The notes beneath the pieces were generated by a model. The model was given only the letters and a program-made list of their open reading frames with translations. It searched no databases and had not been told where the DNA came from. Below are positions 26,662 through 35,164 of a stretch of 56,930 nt of DNA, in pieces. Location of the stretch: NCBI GenBank assembly GCA_013388455.1, contig JACAFF010000032.1, positions 1 through 56,930 on the forward strand. The letters are read 5' to 3'. The first letter of the stretch is position 1, and every line of letters begins with the position of its first letter. Source of the DNA: Nitrospirota bacterium (lineage in GTDB: Bacteria; Nitrospirota; Thermodesulfovibrionia; Thermodesulfovibrionales; SM23-35). A program made the position numbers and the translations under genes.

Positions 26662-28874
26662 GACAAAAATTCGGATAAATCTGTGAAACGTCTATCAGAC
26701 ATAATCTTTTCAAGGGTCAATGGTATTTTCTGAATCCAGTTGGGATATGAATCTATAGTGCCCGGCATGTTCTGTTGATCGACTGTGCCGATAATGTCAT
26801 CAAGACTCACAAGTACCAATTTACATGGTGTGCTTGCAAGGTATTTATATATTGCAAGACAGAGCTCGGTATTCATTTCAGGGATAATGTCACTATCTGC
26901 ATAATCAGCAGAGATGAAACCCTGGGATTTGAGTGCTTCAAGCATAAGCTTCCTGTCCCTTTCCCTTTCAGTGATTTTTTCTTTATATTTATTTTCATCT
27001 TTGAATTGACCAATCTTCTTTTTCACTTCAATGTCTCTTGCTTTCCAGTAACCCGTGATTGTAGGTAGGTCATGCGTTGTCAAAGCACACAATGCCATTT
27101 CAGGATATTTATCCGGTGGCAAAAAAGAAGGATCAGGATAATTCCTCTCAAAATAAAAAAGTCTGTAAGACATCATGTTGAATCTTTTGAGTGTTTCTCT
27201 AATATTCTCACCGATTGTGCCAAGATCTTCGGCAATTACTATTGTATTGTTCCTGATGCTTTCGAGTGCAATAATTCTGCATAGATCTTCAGAAGGATAG
27301 GATACATAGGCTCCGTCTTTTGGTTTCATTTCTGGAGGTATCCAGAAGAGTCTGAATAGGCCAAGAGCATGATCTATACGTATAGCACCTCCGTATTTCA
27401 TATTTTTTCTCAGCGTTTTTATAAATAACTTATATCCTGTTTCTTTTAATTTTTCGGGTATCAGTGGAGGAAAACCCCAGTTCTGACCATCAGGACTAAA
27501 ATCGTCTGGAGGTGCCCCTGCATTAGCTTTATTTGCAAACACCTCCTGATAATTCCACGTATCACTACCACCGCCGCTTGAGCCGATAGCAAGATCATGA
27601 TAAAGACCTATCTGCACTTTTAACTTTTTAGCCACTATAGACACAGCCCTGAGTTGTCTTTCAATAAGCCACTGAATATATTGATAAAAAAGAATTTCTT
27701 TCCTGTTTGTTTTTTTGAAAGACTGAACAGCCGGAGATGAATTAATCCGATACTTTGCCTGCCATTCCTGCCAGTTAATTTTCTTAAGTTTCGATGCAAG
27801 TGCCATGTATATTGCAAAATGTTCGATCTCTTCACCTTCATCTAAAATATATTTTTTGAATTCTTCTCCCTTCGGTGTATTCTTTTTATAATGTTTGTTA
27901 TAGAAAACTTCAAAAGCAGCTCTCAATATTCGTTCCTTCAAATCCGCAATTTTTTCATAGTCAATCAGACTGTTATTCCTGAGTTCATCCAATTTTCGGG
28001 AGTTAAGAATATCCCTATACTCTAACTGTTTTACTTCTGGTATTTTCTCAACATCAAGATAAATAAAATTCTTATACAGCCTGCTAATTGGTAAATATGG
28101 ACTGAAACCAAATGGCTTTGTATTAGGGATGGCGTGGAGAGGATTAATTCCAATAAAATCACCTTTAAGCCCAGCAACCCATCTTACAATCTCTTTCAAA
28201 TCAGAGAAATCACCAATACCCCAGTTGTGTTCTGATCGAACTGCATATAGATTAATAGAAAGGCCCCACTTTCTGCTGTTTTGTAAATATTCTGGTATAT
28301 AACAAGCATCAGGAGTTATGATTAGTTTTGATTTTCCCCTGATTGAACTTTTCTGGCCGGAAAATATTTTTTCAGTGTGTTTGCATTGTATATCTACATC
28401 ATAATATCCAATCTTCAGATGTTCCTTGTAACTGAGGTTGATTTTTATGTAGCGTTTATCATTAATCCATTGGATCTCCACAATATCAAACTCATTGCTT
28501 CTAAGAATAAAAGATTTCTTACGACCCTCTTCATCCTTTATAGACCATGAGATGACCAAAGCTGCTTCTTTTTTGGCAGACAACGGGATACACACGGGAA
28601 TATTAACAGGCTGTGCATTAACAGAAACTACATATGCTGGTTCAACAAAGTTTAACCATGATTTCCATTTCCTCTTATAAATTTCTTTTGCGACCTTATC
28701 TTCAGATTCAACCTGAATATTCATTGTTTTTAGAATTGCTTTTTTCGTATCAATAGAAATAATGTGCTTTTTACCTGAAATATCCCAATACTCAGGCAGT
28801 ATCCCGCAAAGGTCTGATAATTCATTTATCAATGCATCGTAATGATAATTATCCATATTTTTATCTGCCATCAT
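26649..28874 (-). CDS. malQ: 4-alpha-glucanotransferase (amylomaltase)
   Basis: Transfers alpha-1,4-glucan segments, 741 residues, the long form with an N-terminal all-beta extension (about 1-190). The GH77 core has NWGIGDFSDL, the nucleophile region GAIRIDHALGLFR, the acid in IAEDLGTI, and TTHDLPT. It probably works with glgB and a phosphorylase in glycogen turnover. The last residues (LSFRT) and the TGA stop come from a hairpin repeat, so the native C-terminus may have been replaced. Confidence 0.95.
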   Translation of the reverse strand: MMADKNMDNYHYDALINELSDLCGILPEYWDISGKKHIISIDTKKAILKTMNIQVESEDKVAKEIYKRKWKSWLNFVEPAYVVSVNAQPVNIPVCIPLSAKKEAALVISWSIKDEEGRKKSFILRSNEFDIVEIQWINDKRYIKINLSYKEHLKIGYYDVDIQCKHTEKIFSGQKSSIRGKSKLIITPDACYIPEYLQNSRKWGLSINLYAVRSEHNWGIGDFSDLKEIVRWVAGLKGDFIGINPLHAIPNTKPFGFSPYLPISRLYKNFIYLDVEKIPEVKQLEYRDILNSRKLDELRNNSLIDYEKIADLKERILRAAFEVFYNKHYKKNTPKGEEFKKYILDEGEEIEHFAIYMALASKLKKINWQEWQAKYRINSSPAVQSFKKTNRKEILFYQYIQWLIERQLRAVSIVAKKLKVQIGLYHDLAIGSSGGGSDTWNYQEVFANKANAGAPPDDFSPDGQNWGFPPLIPEKLKETGYKLFIKTLRKNMKYGGAIRIDHALGLFRLFWIPPEMKPKDGAYVSYPSEDLCRIIALESIRNNTIVIAEDLGTIGENIRETLKRFNMMSYRLFYFERNYPDPSFLPPDKYPEMALCALTTHDLPTITGYWKARDIEVKKKIGQFKDENKYKEKITERERDRKLMLEALKSQGFISADYADSDIIPEMNTELCLAIYKYLASTPCKLVLVSLDDIIGTVDQQNMPGTIDSYPNWIQKIPLTLEKIMSDRRFTDLSEFLSFRT

Positions 28875-29007
28875 TGAATTTAATAAGTATGTTCAATGAT
28901 TTTAGAAAATTTCCTTATTATTTTAAATTATTTCTTCATATAAGTAACATCCACCGTAACCTAACCTCACCAAAGAAACCTCAAAAAAACCTTCAGAAAT
29001 ACTTCAG

Positions 29008-29125
29008 CCCTGATTATTCATAAACTATGGTTAATAAGACAGGTATTTCATCTCACTCCCCCCTTACTAAGGAGGTAACCAAAAGGGGTGTATTTGAATA
29101 TCGGCGAAATAAATCCGCCTTCAAT
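29008..29125 (-). repeat. R2 repeat copy upstream of the ABC permease
   Basis: CCTGATTATTCATAAACTAT, then GGTTAATAAGACAGG, then, after a unique middle, GAATATCGGCGAAATAAATC. These blocks recur at 52611-52803 and 24773-24868. The surrounding 28875-29179 interval has no gene. Confidence 0.65.
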
Positions 29126-29179
29126 AATATGGGCTCAAGAGCAATGTAAAATAAATTACACTATGATAATCTATTTTAC

Positions 29180-30145
29180 ATGTCAAAAATAAAAGTAATT
29201 ATTTTAATTTTTACTTCTTTTGCGATATTTTTAATATCTCTATTTTCAGGACCGACTGTGATTAATCCTTTTGAGATGAACGGCACTGAAAAAGAGATAT
29301 TGTTTTCTATAAGACTCCCGCGTGTTATCGTTGCGTTTCTGATGGGCATGGCGCTCGGGTCATCAGGTGCTGTACTTCAGGGCATATTGAGAAACCCGCT
29401 CGCTGACCCTTATATACTCGGCATATCAAGTGGCTCTGCGCTGACTGCTGCATTAGGACTTCTTTCAGGATTTTATTTAACATCAACAATGAGCATTCCA
29501 CTATTGGCATTGACTGGCGCTACCTTTGTCAGCCTTCTTGTCGGAACACTCGGCTGGAAACAAAAAGGGATCTGGCCAGAAAGATTATTGCTTGCCGGTG
29601 TTGGACTTAGTTTTCTATTTTATGCACTCCTTATGCTCATCATAAGCATAGCACCAGGAGAGAGAATGAGGCGGGCAGTTCTCTGGATATTTGGCGATCT
29701 TTCTATAGCAGACTGGTCATTAATTCCGTATGGTGCTCTATTGATTGTCACAGGCTTTTTTATTGCAATATCCCGTGCAAAAGCTTTAAATGCATTGATG
29801 CTTGGTGATGAGTTTGCACACAGTCTCGGTTTCTCTGTAAATAAAGAAAGACTACTCTTTTTTATGTCTGTTGTGATAATGACCTCAGCATCTGTATCAC
29901 TCGGTGGGACTATAGGTTTTATAGGTCTTCTTATACCTCACATTATTCGGTTCCTTATTGGCGCTGACAACAGAGTATTAATCTTTATGTCTGCATTTTG
30001 CGGTGGAACATTTCTATGCATTGCAGATTTAATAGGAAGGTCTATTATATCCCCTGTAGAAATCCCGTCTGGAATTGTCACAGCTATAATTGGGTCACCA
30101 TATTTTCTTTACCTTTTAAGAAAAAAAGATATGCTAAGTGTATAG
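29180..30145 (+). CDS. FecCD/BtuC family ABC transporter permease
   Basis: 321 residues with about nine or ten hydrophobic helices. RLPRVIVAFLMGMALGSSGA and GILRNPLADPYILGISSGSA are the hallmark of the FecCD family, which imports iron-siderophores, heme or cobalamin. The ATPase gene follows after 12 nt. No substrate-binding protein is encoded here, so the cargo cannot be fixed. The first helix overlaps the start, and no strong ribosome site is seen. Confidence 0.92.
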   Translation: MSKIKVIILIFTSFAIFLISLFSGPTVINPFEMNGTEKEILFSIRLPRVIVAFLMGMALGSSGAVLQGILRNPLADPYILGISSGSALTAALGLLSGFYLTSTMSIPLLALTGATFVSLLVGTLGWKQKGIWPERLLLAGVGLSFLFYALLMLIISIAPGERMRRAVLWIFGDLSIADWSLIPYGALLIVTGFFIAISRAKALNALMLGDEFAHSLGFSVNKERLLFFMSVVIMTSASVSLGGTIGFIGLLIPHIIRFLIGADNRVLIFMSAFCGGTFLCIADLIGRSIISPVEIPSGIVTAIIGSPYFLYLLRKKDMLSV

Positions 30146-30157
30146 AGAGATAATTTT

Positions 30158-30910
30158 ATGACCTTTACAATCCTTGAGCTTGAAAATATTAGCTTTTCCT
30201 ATAATAAGAATAACCCCTTTATACAAAATTTTACTTTATCTATTAAAGATGGAGAATTTATCGGACTTTTAGGTGCAAATGGCTCTGGGAAATCCACTAT
30301 ACTTAAGCTCGCCAGCGGAATTTTAAAGCCGTCTGGCGGTAATATCAGATTATGGGGGAAACCACTCCATTCCTATAAAAATAAAGACCGGGCAAAACTA
30401 TTATGTTACCTTCCTCAGCTTCTCGATATAAATGTCCCATTTAGAGTAAAGGAACTTGTAGCAATGGGGCTTTATCCGTATGACATAATGCCAGAAATAA
30501 CTGTTGATGAAGCACTGGAGCTTGTAGGGCTTAAGGATAAATCCAATTCATATATAACACATCTTAGCGGTGGAGAAAAACGAAGAGTATTTATTGCAAT
30601 GACCCTTCTTCAGGGAGCAGGTATTCTGCTTCTGGATGAACCGCTTGCAAACCTTGACATAAAGTATCAACTTGAAATACAGAAATTACTCAGAGAATTA
30701 AAAGAAAAAAATAACATCTCGATTATAATGGCACTTCACGATATCACTATGGCACTACAATTCGAAAAGGTGATACTGATAAAAAATGGCAGTATCATAA
30801 ATAGTGGGGTACCGGAGACGGTTCTGAAAAAAGAGTTGTTAAAAGAAGCTTTTGATGTAAACATAGACATAAGCAAATGGAAATCTTTATTCGATAAAAT
30901 TTATGAATAA
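30158..30910 (+). CDS. ABC transporter ATP-binding protein (FecE/BtuD type)
   Basis: 250 residues. Walker A is GANGSGKST, the signature is LSGGEKRRV, Walker B is ILLLDEPLANLD, and the H-loop is in ALHDIT. It is the energy-coupling partner of the preceding permease. Its end overlaps the convergent fumarase beta gene by 10 nt. Confidence 0.94.
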   Translation: MTFTILELENISFSYNKNNPFIQNFTLSIKDGEFIGLLGANGSGKSTILKLASGILKPSGGNIRLWGKPLHSYKNKDRAKLLCYLPQLLDINVPFRVKELVAMGLYPYDIMPEITVDEALELVGLKDKSNSYITHLSGGEKRRVFIAMTLLQGAGILLLDEPLANLDIKYQLEIQKLLRELKEKNNISIIMALHDITMALQFEKVILIKNGSIINSGVPETVLKKELLKEAFDVNIDISKWKSLFDKIYE

Positions 30911-31545
30911 TCTGAATCAACAATCTCCTTAAGTTTTCTATAAGAACTATTCTCTATCTCCTGATGAAGATTTCCACCGTGTGCATCCATTGTCACGATT
31001 GCAGGAAATTCCTGAACATTTAAAAACCACATCGCTTCAGTCATTCCGAATTCTTCAAGTTTCCAGACATCAACTACAAATTTCACTTTTTCCGCAAGAT
31101 AGACAGCAGCACCTCCTATTGTCTGAAAATATACACACCCATATTTCTTGAGTGCCTTGAGTGTTTTTTCTCCCATTCCGCCCTTCCCCATAACACCCCG
31201 AAGCCCGTATCTTGAAATTATCTTATATTCATACATTTCAACACGCATGCTTGTTGTTGGTCCTGCTGCAAAGACTCTGTATCTTCCTTTTATCTTCTTT
31301 ATTATAGGACCACAATGATATAAAACTGACCCTTCAAGATTAAAAGGGATTTTTTTCCTGGATGGTTTTTCTTTAAATAAAAATTTATGTAGTTTATCTC
31401 TCCCGGTCACGACTATGCCGTTCAAAAAAACCATGTCTCCGGCTCTGAGGGAAAATGCGACATCCGCTGTAATTGGAAGATCTATAATTTTAGCCTTATG
31501 GTTTTTTAATTCTGTATTCTGTATTCCGAATTTTGAACGTTCCAT
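30901..31545 (-). CDS. Fumarate hydratase class I, beta (C-terminal) subunit
   Basis: 214 residues. Contains SVLYHCGPII, GPTTSMRVEMYE and GKGGMGEKTL, the C-terminal domain motifs of Fe-S (class I) fumarase in the two-subunit form. With the alpha subunit it interconverts fumarate and malate and is oxygen-sensitive. The start overlaps the alpha gene by 40 nt. The first residues before KIIDLPIT are encoded by a short tandem repeat (GAATACA units). Confidence 0.93.
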   Translation of the reverse strand: MERSKFGIQNTELKNHKAKIIDLPITADVAFSLRAGDMVFLNGIVVTGRDKLHKFLFKEKPSRKKIPFNLEGSVLYHCGPIIKKIKGRYRVFAAGPTTSMRVEMYEYKIISRYGLRGVMGKGGMGEKTLKALKKYGCVYFQTIGGAAVYLAEKVKFVVDVWKLEEFGMTEAMWFLNVQEFPAIVTMDAHGGNLHQEIENSSYRKLKEIVDSDYS

Positions 31546-32378
31546 ATCAGTCTTGCCCTTCTATCAGCCCAGCATGCTACGGAAACTTCCACAAAATATG
31601 AAGCAGGATGTCTATGATTAACTCCAATCTTAACACCGATGGCTGTTGTATTCCCACCCAGCCCGAGTGGCCCAATCCCAAGCCAATTTATTTCTCTGAG
31701 AATACGCTCCTCGAGTCTTAACAAGATTTTGTTGTTATTTTTATCCGTCAATTTTTTCATTAGTTGTTCTTTAGCAAGCCTTGTTACCTGATCTCTCGAG
31801 GCACCTACTCCGACTCCTATAATATAGGGTGGGCAACCCCTTCCCTGTGCTCTGTAAACAGCATCAATTACACATTTTCTCACACCATCAAGATCCCTTT
31901 CTGCCCTCAGTTCAGCAGATGGCAACTTATATAATTGACCAATGTTCTCGCTACCAGAACCTTTAAGCATAAGATCTACGATGAGTTTATTTCCTTTGAT
32001 TTCTTCAGTATATATCACGGGGAAGCCAATACCTGTATTGTCCCCAGAATTCTTATCAGTAAGAATATCAACAGCATTTGGTCTGAGAGGGATTACTTTT
32101 GTCGATGTCCTGGTTGCAATCATAATTTTTTTCTTTAATTCAATCTGGCTGAATCCATACGGAATTTTGACAAAAAAAACCGGAACACCTGTATCCTGGC
32201 ATATAGGTATCTGTCTATCCCTTGCAATCAAAATATTCTCAAGGATAACTGATAAAGCTGTTTTAGCATTAGACTTTTCTTTTTTCCGGACAGTTCTTAA
32301 GGCTTGCTCAATATCTGCGGGTAATGATGTCGCTGCACGTCTGTAAAGTTCTATAATGGCATTATCAAGTTTCTGCAT
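31506..32378 (-). CDS. Fumarate hydratase class I, alpha (N-terminal) subunit
   Basis: 290 residues. The Fe-S cysteine motif IPICQDTGVPVF, GCPPYIIGVGVGASRDQV and LGLGGNTTAIGVKI are all present. It forms the catalytic 4Fe-4S half of heterodimeric fumarase. The tail after CWADRRARL is unusual (NVQNSEYRIQN) and comes from the same tandem-repeat DNA that begins the beta subunit. Confidence 0.94.
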   Translation of the reverse strand: MQKLDNAIIELYRRAATSLPADIEQALRTVRKKEKSNAKTALSVILENILIARDRQIPICQDTGVPVFFVKIPYGFSQIELKKKIMIATRTSTKVIPLRPNAVDILTDKNSGDNTGIGFPVIYTEEIKGNKLIVDLMLKGSGSENIGQLYKLPSAELRAERDLDGVRKCVIDAVYRAQGRGCPPYIIGVGVGASRDQVTRLAKEQLMKKLTDKNNNKILLRLEERILREINWLGIGPLGLGGNTTAIGVKIGVNHRHPASYFVEVSVACWADRRARLIWNVQNSEYRIQN

Positions 32379-32459
32379 GCATTAATATATCATTTTTGTT
32401 TTTATTTTTGCATAGCACTTTAAACGCTTATGCTTCGAAAACTTTCAGGGAACAAAGAA

Positions 32460-32560
32460 ACGTGAGAACGTTATTGCGAGGGCTTTAACCCGAAGCAATC
32501 TCAAATACGAGATTCCTCTACCGAAACAAGTTCTGGATCAGAATGACAGACAGATAGATA
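32460..32560. repeat. Remnant of dispersed palindromic repeats
   Basis: TTGCGAGGGCTTTAACCCGA and GCAATCTC, then TCTGGATCAGAATGACA, resemble widespread short genomic repeats built on TTGCGAG/GCAATC and GGAT..TGACA. The 32379-32588 spacer otherwise has no gene. Confidence 0.35.
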
Positions 32561-32588
32561 TTTTGTATAGCATTGACTTTTTTTAGAG

Positions 32589-33287
32589 CTACGAAAATAT
32601 GCTGAAAAGCAAAAAGGTAACAATTGCTCCCATGAGCCCACCAAGTATAACCTCCCATATATTATGGGCTTTAACTATAACTCTACTCTGTGCAATCATA
32701 ATAGCAATTACAAAAGATATAAGAGAAACAGTAAAATTCTCTGTAATATATGTTGTTGCAACCCAGGCTGAAAAGGCAATCGCAGCATGTCCGCTTGGCA
32801 TACCACCACTTAAAGGAAGACCTTTTTTAACATACGATTTTGTTATTACAACAAGAATAACCACTATTATGAATGCAATCAGTGCAATCTCATCATTAGT
32901 ATGTTTAGTTATGTGAATTCCTGTTTTGAAAGACTCAACCAGATAAGGAAATAGGATAATATAACCTATTACAGCAACTCCGAATGCTGTTATAAGAACT
33001 GCGCCAGCAGCAATGTCTTTTGCGATGCGGGCTTTTTCACTCTCTTCGGGTGAAATGATATCAACAACAGTTTCAATAGCAGTGTTAAACATCTCTGCGA
33101 GCAGGACTGCAATAACGGATAATGTAATTATGAGAAATTCAAACCTTGATATCCCGAGAATATAACTTAAAAGAAGAACAAATGCTGCAGTATAAAAATG
33201 ATATCGTAAATGTCGCTGTGTCTTGGCTGCATGTAATATGCCTTCAATCGCAAAGTTAGCACTTTTAAACCATTTTTTTAGTAACAT
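32589..33287 (-). CDS. Fused diacylglycerol/undecaprenol kinase and PAP2 phosphatase
   Basis: 232 residues. The N-terminal half (about 1-115) is a DgkA-type kinase with AAKTQRHLRYHF and the signature LAEMFNTAIETVVD. The C-terminal half is a PAP2 phosphatase with SGGMPSGHAA and SRVIVKAHNIWEV (Glu where Asp is usual). The whole is multi-spanning. Kinase and phosphatase of a lipid such as undecaprenol in one chain could form a phosphorylation switch for lipid-carrier recycling. That function is inferred. Confidence 0.85.
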   Translation of the reverse strand: MLLKKWFKSANFAIEGILHAAKTQRHLRYHFYTAAFVLLLSYILGISRFEFLIITLSVIAVLLAEMFNTAIETVVDIISPEESEKARIAKDIAAGAVLITAFGVAVIGYIILFPYLVESFKTGIHITKHTNDEIALIAFIIVVILVVITKSYVKKGLPLSGGMPSGHAAIAFSAWVATTYITENFTVSLISFVIAIMIAQSRVIVKAHNIWEVILGGLMGAIVTFLLFSIFS

Positions 33288-33300
33288 TATAAATCAAACC

Positions 33301-34449
33301 CTAAGGTAGATTATTCATATTATTCCCACTTTGAAGTTCCGGGCACAGAATCTTTGCAATCTCCTTTATTAATATCGTGTTTTCCCTGTGATTTTTAACT
33401 GCAACCCTTAAATATGTGCTGTCAAGACCTCTAAAGTTAGAACAATCCCTCAAGAGAATACCTTTTTTCAGCAGCCTTTTATAGATTTCAGGTGCATTTT
33501 TAAATCTCAATAAATAGAAATTGGCATCAGATTCAAAGTATTCTATTTTAAGTTTCTTAAAATTCTTTTCAAAAAACTTTTTTTCATCTTTAATAAGTCT
33601 TAATGTTTCCTTCATATATACTTTATCTTTCAGGGAAATAACAGCAGCCCGTTGAGCAAGACTATTTACAGTCCATGGTTGTTTTGCTCTTTTAAGACTT
33701 CCAATCAGACCTGAAGGGAAAATGCCATATCCTATCCTGAGACCAGGTAGTGCGTAGAAAAAAGACATTGACCTTAAAACAATAAGATATGGATTTGATA
33801 TTGTTTCTGATATTATAGAATTATCTGGAATGAAATCAATAAAGGCTTCATCAACTATAAGATAGCATCTGTTTTCTCTTGCAGCATCTGCAATCTTTAT
33901 AACATCATCTTTACTTATCAACTTTCCGGTAGGATTATTCGGATTGCATAAAAATACCATGTCAATCTTTCCCTCTCTACGTTCCATTTCAGCTATAAAT
34001 TCTTCAGGTTCGATCTCAAACCGCTTTTCCTCTTTAAGGAAGTAAAATTCTATCTCTGCTCTTCGCTCCTGGCTCTCTGTTATTGTTACTGCTCTTTCAT
34101 ATTCTGAAAATGTTGGTGCCATAATAAGAACCCTCTGAGGTTTTAATACTTTCACTATCAAGTAAATAAGCTCGGTGCTACCGTTTCCGCAAAGAATATT
34201 CTCAAAACTAATACCGTAATATTGTGCAATTCTCTTTCTTAACCTGTCTGTTTCAGTGTCCGGATAATTATGAAGATATTTAAGATTTTTTCTTATCTCT
34301 GCCTTGACCTTTTTAGAAACACCAAGTGGATTTACTGAAGAGCTGAAATCTATGATTTTACGTTCTTGCATGTTTAGTGCATTTGCAAGATAGTAAATAT
34401 TTCCACCATGTTCAAATGCATGACAGTCAATAGATATTTCCTTTTTCAT
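33301..34449 (-). CDS. CobD-like (threonine-phosphate decarboxylase family) protein lacking the PLP lysine
   Basis: 382 residues of fold-type I aminotransferase. CHAFEHGGNIYYLANALN and DFSSSVNPLG are the CobD/CobC-type N-terminus, with CGNGSTELIYL, LCNPNNPTG and IVDEAFIDF following. CobD decarboxylates threonine phosphate to the aminopropanol phosphate of cobalamin. In this sequence the Schiff-base lysine expected in the LRS-x-[ST]-K motif is Phe230 (LRSMSFFYALPGLRIGYG; codon TTT at 33760-33762). As read, the enzyme cannot bind PLP in the normal way. It could be inactive, repurposed, or affected by a sequencing error. HisC-like enzymes share the same motif, so the family choice rests on the N-terminus. 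Confidence 0.8.
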   Translation of the reverse strand: MKKEISIDCHAFEHGGNIYYLANALNMQERKIIDFSSSVNPLGVSKKVKAEIRKNLKYLHNYPDTETDRLRKRIAQYYGISFENILCGNGSTELIYLIVKVLKPQRVLIMAPTFSEYERAVTITESQERRAEIEFYFLKEEKRFEIEPEEFIAEMERREGKIDMVFLCNPNNPTGKLISKDDVIKIADAARENRCYLIVDEAFIDFIPDNSIISETISNPYLIVLRSMSFFYALPGLRIGYGIFPSGLIGSLKRAKQPWTVNSLAQRAAVISLKDKVYMKETLRLIKDEKKFFEKNFKKLKIEYFESDANFYLLRFKNAPEIYKRLLKKGILLRDCSNFRGLDSTYLRVAVKNHRENTILIKEIAKILCPELQSGNNMNNLP

Positions 34450-34497
34450 TTCCAGTTCCTATATCTAAAAAATTTATAGTATTATATATTTTTTGAT

Positions 34498-35154
34498 ATG
34501 ACGAAAACTTATTATATCTCACAATTAAAAGAAATTTACCGGCTTAAAAAGAGTGCGATTTTCTCTCGCTTGAAGGAATTCAGGAATCTCTGGCTGCATG
34601 GAAGTGATGAAGACATTTTTGCTGAATTAGCTTTCTGCCTATTAACCCCTCAATCAAAAGCAAAATCCTGCTGGGCTGCAACTGAGAGATTGAAAGAATA
34701 TAATCTTTTATTTGATGGTTCTGCTGAACATATTAAGAAATGCCTTCACCATTTTGTTAGGTTTCATAATAAGAAAGCTGAATATCTTGTGAGAGTGCGC
34801 AATCATTTTATGCACGATGGTGTTCTATCAATAAAAAAGCAACTTAATAATTTCAAAAATGTATACGAATGCAGGGACTGGCTGGTGAAAAATATAAAGG
34901 GCTTTGGCTATAAAGAAGCAAGCCATTTTCTGAGAAATATTGGTTTTGGAGATAAAATCGCAATCCTTGATCGACACATATTAAAAAATCTTTATAAGCT
35001 CGGCGTAATACAGGAAATTCCAGAAACCATCAGCAGGTCAAAATATCTCAATATAGAAATAAAAATGGCTGAATTTGGAAAGAAGCATAACATCCCTCTT
35101 TCACACCTTGACATACTGCTCTGGTTCAAAGAAACAGGAGAGATATTCAAGTGA
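34498..35154 (+). CDS. N-glycosylase/DNA lyase, Ogg2 type
   Basis: 218 residues of the HhH-GPD fold. The catalytic lysine is K139 in IKGFGYKEASHFLRNIGF and the aspartate is D158 in AILDRHIL, the spacing of archaeal-type Ogg2. It excises 8-oxoguanine and nicks the strand. It is a single gene between divergent cobD-like and convergent peptidase-like genes. Confidence 0.88.
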   Translation: MTKTYYISQLKEIYRLKKSAIFSRLKEFRNLWLHGSDEDIFAELAFCLLTPQSKAKSCWAATERLKEYNLLFDGSAEHIKKCLHHFVRFHNKKAEYLVRVRNHFMHDGVLSIKKQLNNFKNVYECRDWLVKNIKGFGYKEASHFLRNIGFGDKIAILDRHILKNLYKLGVIQEIPETISRSKYLNIEIKMAEFGKKHNIPLSHLDILLWFKETGEIFK

Positions 35155-35164
35155 TGGCTTATTG

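Noticed and set aside
32487-32520. Another R1 copy at TTTAACCCGAAGC
   Set aside because: The match is limited to TTAACCCGA and continues into a different repeat type (GCAATCTC).
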